Part shown: positions 1 to 8,100 of the stretch, one piece after another
How the letters are laid out: each line of letters opens with the position of its first letter
Numbering within the stretch: the first letter of the stretch is position 1
Assembly: GCA_017999015.1 (NCBI GenBank)
Contig: JAGOBZ010000035.1
Coordinates: forward strand, 1-13,833
Length of the DNA: 13,833 bases
Origin: Kiritimatiellia bacterium
GTDB taxonomy: Bacteria; Verrucomicrobiota; Kiritimatiellia; RFP12; UBA1067
Direction: 5' to 3'
Position numbers and translations under genes: made by a program
Notes under the pieces: model-generated
The model's input: the letters and a program-made list of their open reading frames with translations, nothing else
Database searches by the model: none
What the model was told of the DNA's origin: nothing

Positions 1-63
1 GCGCAGGTGCTCTCCTTCAGCGAAGCCACCCAGCCCAAGCTTTGGTCCGTGTTGAGGGCATAG
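1..63 (+). pseudogene. hsdR 5' fragment (type I restriction subunit R remnant)
   Basis: Frame 1 from the first base reads AQVLSFSEATQPKLWSVLRA and then a TAG stop. Fourteen of these 20 residues match residues 40-59 of the intact HsdR encoded at 2015-5101, including the run EATQPKLW. At the DNA level I count about 45 of 60 identical bases. The piece is therefore a remnant of a second, diverged hsdR copy (about 75% identity, so not a recent duplicate), truncated after its N-terminal region. The stop lies where a functional HsdR would continue for nearly 1000 more residues. The start is outside the window. It abuts an HsdS C-terminal remnant, which points to a deletion junction. The alternative, an unrelated short gene, is unlikely given the contiguous match. 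Confidence 0.8.
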
Positions 64-67
64 CCAT

Positions 68-172
68 GAGATAGGCATGCTGGCGGGGAAGGTGGAAGAG
101 GCAGTGGAGCGGTTGCTGGAGTACCGAATTGCCTTGATTACCTCAGCCGTGACTGGGAAAATCAAAACATGA
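68..172 (+). pseudogene. hsdS 3' fragment (type I specificity subunit C-terminus)
   Basis: The frame ending in TGA at 170-172 reads EIGMLAGKVEEAVERLLEYR and then IALITSAVTGKIKT. This is the classic end of type I specificity subunits: a conserved-region helix of the form KVEEAIERLxEYR followed by xALIxAAVTGKI near the C-terminus. Only about 34 codons remain. The same frame has a stop at 53-55, so the target-recognition domains and the rest of HsdS are missing. HsdS normally gives the methylase and nuclease complex its DNA specificity, and this remnant cannot. It lies 28 nt before the ATPase gene in the same direction, suggesting an ancestral order hsdS, ATPase, hsdR. The ATG at 77 would give a 31-residue peptide, but I see no reason to treat that as a gene. 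Confidence 0.85.
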
Positions 173-185
173 GATACGAAATTTG

Positions 186-191
186 AAGGAG
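186..191 (+). promoter_or_regulatory. Ribosome binding site that sets the ATPase start at 201
   Basis: AAGGAG is followed by 9 nt and then ATG at 201, a good Shine-Dalgarno arrangement. The in-frame TTG at 183 would extend the protein by six residues, but it overlaps this site and has no purine-rich motif of its own upstream. ATG at 201 is therefore preferred. Confidence 0.7.
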
Positions 192-200
192 TTCCCGATC

Positions 201-2018
201 ATGCGTTTGTTACACCACATTGAACTTGAGAACTTCAAACGGTTTCAGGACAAGCAGCGGATTGAGCTGGATCACCCGGCCGTGCTGATCGGCCCCAACA
301 ATTGCGGCAAGACAAGCGTGGTTCAGGCGCTTGCGCTCTGGTCGCAAGCCGTCAAGACCTGGCATGACACGCGCAAGGAATCTGCCGCCAAGGAACGCAC
401 GGCGACGGCTCTTAATCGTCTCAGCATCGTTTCCGTTCCGGTTCAACGCACGCGTTTCTTTTGGCACAACACCAATGTCCGAACCGGAAAGCATGACATT
501 CCGCTCATTATAACGGTCGGCATCGAATATCGGGGGCAGGTCGTCGATCTTCCGATGCGTTTTCGGAATCAGGGCGATGAATTGGTATACTGCACGCCCG
601 ACAACGCGGTTATCGGCAACATGGATTTGATTGAGTATGCCGCGTCCCTCAACGTTGAACTTCTCTACCCGATGTCGGGACTGGACACGGAAGAACCCGT
701 CCTTCAGCCCGGTCGCATCGGTGTTCTGCTAGGTCAGGGCCGCACCGCCGAAGTCTTGCGCAACCTCTGTCTCATGGTGGCCAAAAGCTCTCCCGACGAC
801 TGGGTGCGTATTGTTCAGTTGATGCATCGGCTCTTTCAGGCCACACTGGAGACCCCGCAGGAAACCTCGCGGGGGGCGATCCTGCTGAACTATCAGCAAC
901 CCGGCGTAAAAGGAGTGCTGGACGTTTCTTCGGCCGGCCGCGGATTCCAACAGATGCTCCTCATCTTCGCCTATCTCTACTCGCACAAGCAAAGTGTGCT
1001 TTTGATCGATGAACCCGATGCGCATCTGGAAATATTGCGCCAAAAGCAGGTCTATGTGTTGCTGCGCGACATTGCCACTGAAAACCGATCACAGGTTGTT
1101 ATCGTGACCCATTCGGAGGTGATCCTCGATGAGGCGCTTGAAAACAACCTGACGCTTCTGTTGGAGGGACGTGCCGATGACCTGGCGCACAAGACGGAAA
1201 TTCGCCAGAGCCTGAAACAGTTTGGGGCCGCGCATTATATCAAAGCGAGGGAAAGAGGCTATGTTCTCTATGTCGAGGGAGGCACCGATGTCGACATGCT
1301 CCATGCGTTGGCCCGCCTTCTGAATCATCCGGTCGCAACTGTTTGGGACGAACGGATCAATTCGTTTTATGTTCAAAACAATTATCCGGACGTCACAACG
1401 GAAAGCGAGTTGGAACGGGTCGAAAACGGGTTCGGTGTTACTCCCCGCGCTCACTTCAACGCGCTCCGGTCGCTTTTGCCGGATTTGAGGGGACTGGCCA
1501 TTCTGGACAATGACGGCAGAGAGCGAAAGAATGTGGACGAGGGGGCGTTGCGCATCGTTTACTGGAACCGCTACGAAGCCGAGAACTATTTCATTACCCC
1601 CGAACTTCTGTGCCAGTATGCGCGGCGTCAGTACGCCGACATGGAGCTTTTCGGCGGCTTCCGCTCAGAGATTGACGAAGTCTTGGACGAGTGGACACGA
1701 TCCTTCGTGTTTGCGGATAATGAAAACGATTTCGCGATTTGGAAAGAAGCTGCGGCACCGGCTGCTCGTGTTATCTGGGAGGCCAAGACTCAATATCTCA
1801 AACTCAGCACGTATGCCGAGGAATTCTTTCGGCGCTTGGCGGATCGGGTTCATGGGCAAATGTTGCTTAAAAAAGGCAGTCTGCACAATCTGATCGATCT
1901 TGTCGCCCCGCAGGCTGTTCCGGCGGAAGTGAAAGAGAAACTTGATTGCATGTATGAACTTTTCGGGAAAGCTCTTCCACCGGAAGGCTCCACGATAGAG
2001 GGTCTCGCAGTGTCATGA
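201..2018 (+). CDS. AAA ATPase with C-terminal TOPRIM nuclease domain (OLD/PARIS-like)
   Basis: This is a predicted ATP-driven nuclease of 605 residues, counted from ATG 201. The N-terminus MRLLHHIELENFKRF is typical of SMC/RecF-type ATPases. Walker A is GPNNCGKTS (31-39), the ABC-like signature region is SSAGRGFQQ (243-251), Walker B is VLLIDEPDAH (D270, E271), and the switch histidine lies in VVIVTHSE (H304). The C-terminal part carries TOPRIM acidic residues in YVEGGTD (E359) and LDNDGR (D436, D438), then NRYEAENYF (E459, E461), a pattern common to OLD nucleases and DUF4435/AriB proteins. Known relatives act in phage defence, either as OLD nucleases or as PARIS, where the ATPase and TOPRIM parts can be fused. 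The gene follows an hsdS remnant and overlaps hsdR by ATGA, so it is probably translated with the restriction subunit. It is lower in GC than its neighbours (25 of 60 bases at 1321-1380), suggesting a separate origin. The subfamily is not resolved by eye, and the function in the restriction locus is inferred. Confidence 0.88.
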   Translation: MRLLHHIELENFKRFQDKQRIELDHPAVLIGPNNCGKTSVVQALALWSQAVKTWHDTRKESAAKERTATALNRLSIVSVPVQRTRFFWHNTNVRTGKHDIPLIITVGIEYRGQVVDLPMRFRNQGDELVYCTPDNAVIGNMDLIEYAASLNVELLYPMSGLDTEEPVLQPGRIGVLLGQGRTAEVLRNLCLMVAKSSPDDWVRIVQLMHRLFQATLETPQETSRGAILLNYQQPGVKGVLDVSSAGRGFQQMLLIFAYLYSHKQSVLLIDEPDAHLEILRQKQVYVLLRDIATENRSQVVIVTHSEVILDEALENNLTLLLEGRADDLAHKTEIRQSLKQFGAAHYIKARERGYVLYVEGGTDVDMLHALARLLNHPVATVWDERINSFYVQNNYPDVTTESELERVENGFGVTPRAHFNALRSLLPDLRGLAILDNDGRERKNVDEGALRIVYWNRYEAENYFITPELLCQYARRQYADMELFGGFRSEIDEVLDEWTRSFVFADNENDFAIWKEAAAPAARVIWEAKTQYLKLSTYAEEFFRRLADRVHGQMLLKKGSLHNLIDLVAPQAVPAEVKEKLDCMYELFGKALPPEGSTIEGLAVS

Positions 2019-5000
2019 ATCAAACCACGGAGTACGCCTTCGAGTCCTACGTCGAGGAGATCCTGCTGGCCAAGAGCGGCTGGACGAGGGGTGCCCTCGG
2101 CGACTGGGACAAGGAACTGGCGCTTTTCCCCGCGCAGGTGTGCGCCTTCATCGAGGCCACGCAGCCCAAGCTCTGGGCTGACATGCGTGCGTTGCACGGC
2201 TCGGCGCTGGAGTCATCGCTCATCGCGGCGCTGGTCAAGGAACTGGACGCCAAGGGCTCGCTGCACGTCCTGCGCCACGGCTTCAAGTTCTACGGCAAGC
2301 TCTTCCGCCTCTCTTACGCCAAGCCCGCGCACGGTGCGAACTTCGACACCATCGACCTCTTCAACAAGAATTGCCTTACCGTCACGCGGCAGGTGCCGTG
2401 CCATCCCGGCGACACCCGCACGCTCGACATGCTGCTCGCTGTGAACGGCCTCCCCATTGCGACCATCGAGCTCAAGAATCCCGGCACCGGACAGACCTGG
2501 CAGAACGCGGTGAGCCAGTACAAGGAGGACCGCGACCCCCGCGCCCCGCTCTTCGCCTTCAAGCGGCGGGCGCTTGTCCACTTCGCCGCCGACCCGGACG
2601 AGATCCACATGACCACGCGGCTGGCGGGTGACAAGACGCACTTCCTGCCCTTCAACCGGGGCAGCCATCCCGGCGAGATCATCTGCGGCAAGGGCAACCC
2701 CCAGCATCCGTCCGGCTACCGCACCGGCTACTTCTGGGAAGAGGTGCTGAAAAGGGAGAGCTTCCTCGACATCCTGCACGCCTTCATGTTCCTTGAGGTC
2801 AAGGAGGAGAAGGTCGACGACGGTAAAGGCGGCCACAAGCAGGTCACGAAAGAGACGCTGGTCTTTCCGCGCTATCACCAGCTCGACTCCGTACGCAAGC
2901 TGGTCCGCACCGCACGCGAGGAGGGGAGTGGACACAACTACCTGATCCAGCACTCGGCGGGCAGCGGCAAGACGAACAGCATCTCATGGCTTTCGCACCG
3001 CCTCGCCAACCTGCACGACGGGCGGGACGCCAAGGTCTACGACTGCGTCGTGGTCATCACCGACAGGCAGGTTCTCGACCGCCAGTTGCAGGACGCCATC
3101 TACCAGATCGAACACGCGCAGGGCGTGGTCAAGGCCATCGATCAGGACGCCAAGCAGCTCGCCGCCGCGCTCGTCGACGGCACGAAGATCGTCATCACGA
3201 CCCTCCAGAAGTTTCCGTTCGTGCTGCGCGGGCTCCTGCACGCGGCGGGCGCGGAGAGCGCCGAGGACGCGTCGGACGAGGAGAAGCGCCAGGCCAAGGT
3301 GTGGGAGGCGGAGATCGCCAAGCGCCGCTACGCCATCATCGTGGACGAGGCGCACTCGAGCCAGACCGGCGAGACCGCCCGCGAGCTGAAGGAGATCCTG
3401 GGCAAGTCCGCCAAGGCGGAGAATGGCGAGGAAGAGGCCGACTGGGAGGATCGCCTCAACCAGGTGATGCTGTCGCGTGGACGGCAGCCCAACCTCAGCT
3501 TCTTCGCGTTTACCGCCACGCCCAAGGGCAAGACGCTGGAGCTGTTCGGACGCACGGGGGCGAGCGGCACCCCCGAGGCGTTCCACCTCTACTCCATGCG
3601 GCAGGCCATCGAGGAGGGCTTCATCCTCGACGTGGTCACGCACTACACGACGTACAAGAATTTCTACCGCCTCGTGAAGGCCATCGAGAACGATCCGACC
3701 CTGCCCCGGAAGAAGGCGGCAAAGGCGCTGGCCAAGTTCATGAGCCTGCACCCCGTGAACATCGAGCAGAAGACCGAGATCATGGTCGAGCATTTCCGCA
3801 GCACGGTGCGCGGCATGCTCCACGGCCGGGCCAAGGCCATGGTGGTCACGCCCTCCCGGCTCCACGCCGTGCGCTACATGCAGGCCTTCCAGCGCTACAT
3901 CTCGGCCAAGAGCTATTCGGACATCCGCCCGCTGGTCGCCTTCAGCGGCACGGTGAAGGATCCCGACACCGGCATGGAATACACCGAGCCCAACATGAAC
4001 ATCGACTGCGTGAGCGGCAAGCCCATCAGCGAGCGGCAGCTTCCGGAGCGTTTCGCCTCGTCCGACTACCAGGTCCTGCTCGTGGCGAACAAGTACCAGA
4101 CCGGCTTCGATCAGCCGCTGCTTTGCGCCATGTACGTGGACAAGCGCCTCGACGGCGTGCAGGCGGTGCAGACGCTCTCACGCCTCAACCGCAAGATCCC
4201 CGGCAAGGAGTCGCCCTTTGTCCTGGACTTCGTCAACGAGGCGGAGGACATCTACCGCGCCTTCAAACCCTACTACGACGGCACCAGCCTTCAGGGGGTA
4301 TCCGACCCGCACAAGCTGGAGGAACTCAAGCACGAACTGGACAAGGCTCAGGTCTATCACCAGAGCGAGGTCGAGGCGTTCGCCCGCGTCTTTTACAAGC
4401 CGATCGAGAAGCAGTCGGCCCAAGACCACGCCCTGATGCAACGCCAGTTGCAGCCCGCCGTCGACCGCTACAACGCCATCGAGGACGACGCGCCGCGTGA
4501 CGCCTTCCGGGAGAAGCTCGGGGGATACGTCCGCATCTACGCCTTCATGAGCCAGATCATCCCTTACGCGGACGATGCGCTCGAAATGCTCTACAGCTAT
4601 GCCCGTTTCCTGCTGCCGCATCTGCCGCTAGACCGCGACACGGAGCGGGTGGTCATCAGCGACGAGGTAGGCCTTCAATTCTACCGCATCCAGAAGACCT
4701 TCTCCGATGACATCCGGATCAGGGAGGGCGATCCCGAGGGGGTGAAGAGCCCGACCGACGTCGGTACCGGCAAGTCCAAGGACGTCAAAGCCCCGCTCTC
4801 GGAGATCATCCAGGCGCTCAACGACCGCTTCGGCACCAGCTTCTCCGACGAAGACCGCATCTTCTTCGAGCAGATCCGCGAAAAGGCCGCCCGCAACCAG
4901 CAGGTCATCGACACGGCGAAGGCGAACCCGCTCGACAAGTTCCAGCTCGGCATCAAGCAGATCATCGCCGACCTCATGATCCAGCGCCTCGGCGAGAACG

Positions 5001-5101
5001 ACCAGATCGTTTCGCGTTACATGGAGGACGCGGAGTTCCAGAACACGGCTTTCCCGCTGCTCGCCCAGGCCATCTTTGAGTCTATTCGCGAGCGAACTTG
5101 A
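2015..5101 (+). CDS. hsdR: Type I restriction endonuclease subunit R
   Basis: This is the motor and nuclease subunit of a type I restriction-modification complex. It translocates unmethylated DNA using ATP and cuts at a distance, in partnership with HsdM and HsdS. The 1028 residues match a full-length R subunit (EcoR124I HsdR is about 1038). The N-terminal PD-(D/E)xK nuclease has D138 in LDML and E152/K154 in IELK, the same spacing as in EcoR124I. The SF2 helicase core follows: Walker A HSAGSGKTN (313-321), VDEAHSSQTG with DEAH at 444-447, FTATPKGK (499-506), KYQTGFDQ (693-700) and QTLSRLNR (719-726). The helical C-terminus ends with a usual RERT-type tail. It appears intact. ATG 2015 overlaps the TGA of the ATPase gene, implying translational coupling. 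No hsdM or intact hsdS is present in the window, so the partners must lie upstream or be missing. GC is high (37 of 60 bases at 3061-3120). Confidence 0.97.
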   Translation: MNQTTEYAFESYVEEILLAKSGWTRGALGDWDKELALFPAQVCAFIEATQPKLWADMRALHGSALESSLIAALVKELDAKGSLHVLRHGFKFYGKLFRLSYAKPAHGANFDTIDLFNKNCLTVTRQVPCHPGDTRTLDMLLAVNGLPIATIELKNPGTGQTWQNAVSQYKEDRDPRAPLFAFKRRALVHFAADPDEIHMTTRLAGDKTHFLPFNRGSHPGEIICGKGNPQHPSGYRTGYFWEEVLKRESFLDILHAFMFLEVKEEKVDDGKGGHKQVTKETLVFPRYHQLDSVRKLVRTAREEGSGHNYLIQHSAGSGKTNSISWLSHRLANLHDGRDAKVYDCVVVITDRQVLDRQLQDAIYQIEHAQGVVKAIDQDAKQLAAALVDGTKIVITTLQKFPFVLRGLLHAAGAESAEDASDEEKRQAKVWEAEIAKRRYAIIVDEAHSSQTGETARELKEILGKSAKAENGEEEADWEDRLNQVMLSRGRQPNLSFFAFTATPKGKTLELFGRTGASGTPEAFHLYSMRQAIEEGFILDVVTHYTTYKNFYRLVKAIENDPTLPRKKAAKALAKFMSLHPVNIEQKTEIMVEHFRSTVRGMLHGRAKAMVVTPSRLHAVRYMQAFQRYISAKSYSDIRPLVAFSGTVKDPDTGMEYTEPNMNIDCVSGKPISERQLPERFASSDYQVLLVANKYQTGFDQPLLCAMYVDKRLDGVQAVQTLSRLNRKIPGKESPFVLDFVNEAEDIYRAFKPYYDGTSLQGVSDPHKLEELKHELDKAQVYHQSEVEAFARVFYKPIEKQSAQDHALMQRQLQPAVDRYNAIEDDAPRDAFREKLGGYVRIYAFMSQIIPYADDALEMLYSYARFLLPHLPLDRDTERVVISDEVGLQFYRIQKTFSDDIRIREGDPEGVKSPTDVGTGKSKDVKAPLSEIIQALNDRFGTSFSDEDRIFFEQIREKAARNQQVIDTAKANPLDKFQLGIKQIIADLMIQRLGENDQIVSRYMEDAEFQNTAFPLLAQAIFESIRERT

Positions 5102-5131
5102 AAAATCGTCCCGATGTTGTGGGACTGAAGT

Positions 5132-5161
5132 TTGACGCCCCCCGCGTGAAACGTGTATGGT
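5132..5161 (+). promoter_or_regulatory. Possible sigma70-type promoter for the tricorn-like gene
   Basis: TTGACG at 5132-5137 (five of six consensus bases) is followed after 18 nt by TATGGT at 5156-5161 (four of six). A TG pair directly precedes the second hexamer. Transcription would start near 5168, leaving a leader of about 25 nt before ATG 5193. This is the only gap in the defence/housekeeping boundary and is where a new transcription unit is expected. The match is by eye only, and the sigma factor preferences of the host are unknown. Confidence 0.4.
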
Positions 5162-5190
5162 ATCCCCGTCAGTATGATGAAGTGGGGGAT
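5162..5190 (+). repeat. Inverted repeat pairing with the tricorn ribosome site
   Basis: ATCCCC at 5162-5167 is the exact reverse complement of GGGGAT at 5185-5190, separated by 17 nt. The right arm includes most of the GGGGG Shine-Dalgarno of the gene at 5193. In a read-through transcript from hsdR both arms would be present and could mask the site. A transcript from the candidate promoter would start near 5168 and lack the left arm. The repeat is only 6 bp and may be chance. Confidence 0.25.
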
Positions 5191-5192
5191 CT

Positions 5193-8100
5193 ATGCGTTT
5201 GCAGGGGAGGATCGCGCGGGGAGTGTTTGGCGGGCTGCTGGCCGCGGCGGTGTGCGGCCGGGCGGCCGACGCGCCGGACTCGTTCGACCGGATCTATCTG
5301 GGCTCGCGCCCGTCTGTGTCGGCCGACGGCAGCCGGTTTGTCTTTGAGTGGTGCGACAGCATCTGGCTCGCGCCGACGGCGGGCGGCACGGCCACACCCT
5401 TGCAGAACGGCAGCGCGAAGGATGTCTGGCCGGTGCTCGCGCCGGACGGCCGGCGCGTGGCATTCCAGAGCGACCGCGACGGCGGCTGGAAAATCTTCGA
5501 GGTGAATCTGGATGACGGCCGGACGCGCCAGCTCTCATTCCATTCGGAAGGCGCGCGCCCCTATGGCTGGACGGCGGACGGGCAGGCGCTGCTGGCCGTC
5601 GTCGTGCGCGACCATGACGGCGGACGCGCACCCGAGCGCGCCGCCCTCGTGCCGGCCGCCGCGCGCGGCCCGGAGCAGGTGCTGTTCGACAACCCGGCCA
5701 ACGAGCCCTGTCTCGCGCCGGACGGCCAGCGCCTGCTGTTCACGGTCGAGGGCGGCGACTTGTATCGGACGCGCGCCACCGGCAGCCAGGCCGCCCAGAT
5801 CTGGCTGTATGACCGGCGCGATCAGCGCTTCACCTGCCTGGTCAAACGCGTGACCGAGAGCCGCACGCCGCTGTGGACGCCCGACGGGAAGGGCTTCTAC
5901 TACGTGTCGGGCGAGGGCGGCTGCATGAACGTGCGCCACCGCGACCTGGCCTCCGGCGAAGAACGGCCGGTCACCGGCTACAAGGAAGATGCGGTGATCC
6001 ATCCCGCGCTCTCGCGCGACGGCCGCACGCTGGTCTTCCGCCGGCTGTTTGACTTCTACCGCATGGATCCCACCCGCCCGGAACAACCGGCGGCGCGCAT
6101 CGTGCTGCAGCCCGGCGCGGCCACCCTGCGGCCGGCCTCGCGCCGCCGCTACTACAACGCCTGCTGGAACAATGAAGAGCCCGGCTGCGTGGCCTTCTGC
6201 GACGACGGCATGCAGATCGCCTTCACGACCGGCGGCGACCTCTGGGTGATGGACACGGTGTTGCGCGACCCTAAACGCGTGCACGGCGCGACGCGCACGC
6301 ACGAGCGCGACTGCGTGTTCACGCCTGACGGCGCGGCGCTCTATTATCTGTCCGACCAGGGCGACGGCGTCGCCCTGTGGCGCGCGGAACGCGCGGATGC
6401 CTCCGCCTGCTGGTGGGAGAACACGACGTTCCGCAAGACCGTGCTGACCCACGACGAGACGCATCGCCGCCTGCTGCGGATCAGCCCGGACGGCACGCGC
6501 CTCTCGTGGGTGGAGCCGTGCGGCAACCTGGTGGTGGCCGACACCAACGGCGTGGCGGTCACACGCTGCCGGCAGGCCTCGAATGTGGACACCTACGCCT
6601 GGTCGCCCGACAGCCGCTGGCTGGTGGCCGCGCTGGCCGACGACTACAGCAACACGGATGTCTGGCTGCTCGCCGCGGATGGCAAGGGCAAGGACTGCAA
6701 CCTCTCGCGCCACTTCAGTTGGGACGGCCATCCGTGCTGGTCGCCGGACGGCAAGCTGGTCGCGTTCGTGGGCCAGCGGCCGGATGACCAGACCGACCTC
6801 TTTTACGTCTGGCTGAGCCGGGCCGATGAAGAGCGGAACACCTTTGACAAGGAGCGGGAGGCGGCGCGTGCGGCGATGGGCAAAGGCGGCGACACCAAAG
6901 AGAAGTCGGACGGTGAGAAAAAGGACGCGGCCGGCGTCGCGCCGGTCGCCATCGATTTCGAAGACCTGCACACGCGCGTGCGCCGGGTCGCGCTGAAAGG
7001 CGTGACGCCCGCGCATCCCTTCTTCTCGCACGACAGCCGCACGCTCGCCTTCGATGCGACCGTCAACGGCGTCGCGGGCACCTACAAAGTCGTGCTGCCG
7101 GACAAGCTGACGCCCGAATTGCTGACGCGCCGGCGCGGCCGCGCGCTACAGTGGCTGGCCAAGGACAACCGGCTGCTCTGGCTGAGCGACAACCTGCCCG
7201 CGCATTTCGACAAGACCTTCGCGTTCTCCGCCTATCAGGAGACCGCTCTGCGCGACTATCAGGAACTCGGCTTCCTGATGGCCTGGGCCCGGCTGCGGGA
7301 CTGGTATTACGACGCCGGCCACCATGGCGCGGATTGGCCGCGCATGAAGGCGAAGTACCGGGACGCCGCGCGCTGCGCGCCCAGCCACTCGGTCTTTCAG
7401 CGCGTGATGGCGCTGCTGCACGGCGAACTGAACTCCTCGCATCTGGGGTTCACGGCGTCGGAGAGCAGCAAAAAAGAGTGGGACAAAACGGCGGGCTTCC
7501 AATCGTGGTCCGTCGTGACCGCCCACCTCGGCCTGCGCTTTGATCCGTCGGCCTCGGGGCCTGGCTGGCTGATTCGCGACGTGGTGCCGGACGGGCCGGC
7601 CGATCAGATCGCGCTGAAGCTGGCGCCCGGTGACCGCGTGCTGGCGGTGGACGGCACGCCGGTCGCGCCGGACATCGATCCTGCGGAAGTGCTCAACGGC
7701 CCGGAAACCCGCAACATCGAACTGACCGTGCGCTCGGGCGATCAGGCACCGCGGCAGATCACGCTGCCGGCCACGACGTACGGCGCGATCCGCGAGAAGC
7801 TCAAGACGGCCGCTTTCGACGCGGTGCGCGCTCGGGTCCGCGCGGCGAGCGGCGGACGGCTCGGCTACCTCAACATCCAGCGCATGCGCTGGGACGACTA
7901 TTACCGGTTTGAACAAGAGATCTTTGCCGAAGGGTTTGACAAGGAAGGGCTCGTCATCGACGTGCGCGACAACTCGGGCGGCTTTGTGGCCGACCGCATC
8001 TTGGGCGTGCTGTGCGGCAGCGTGCACTCGATCGCCGTGGCGCGCGGCGCGGCGCCGGCCTATCTCTCCGGCTACTGGGGCCGCCCGGTCTGGGACAAGC

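Noticed and set aside
183..200. TTG start for the AAA-TOPRIM gene at 183
   Set aside because: It overlaps the AAGGAG ribosome site that is correctly spaced for ATG 201.
2986..4500. A 504-codon open frame on the + strand inside hsdR
   Set aside because: It is an Arg/Pro/Gly-rich +1-type shadow of the high-GC hsdR gene, with no domain match; hsdR itself is unambiguous in the other frame.
5101..5125. Hairpin GTCCC/GGGAC with an A-run on its left, which would be a terminator on the minus strand
   Set aside because: The stem is only 5 bp with an 8-nt loop, no minus-strand gene ends here, and on the + strand no T-tract follows.
5193..5270. Lipoprotein signal in the tricorn-like or SGNH proteins because of cysteines near the N-terminus
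   Set aside because: Residues before the cysteines (AAV-C in the protease, QAA-C and GVW-C in the hydrolase) do not match the usual L-[AS]-[GA]-C lipobox.
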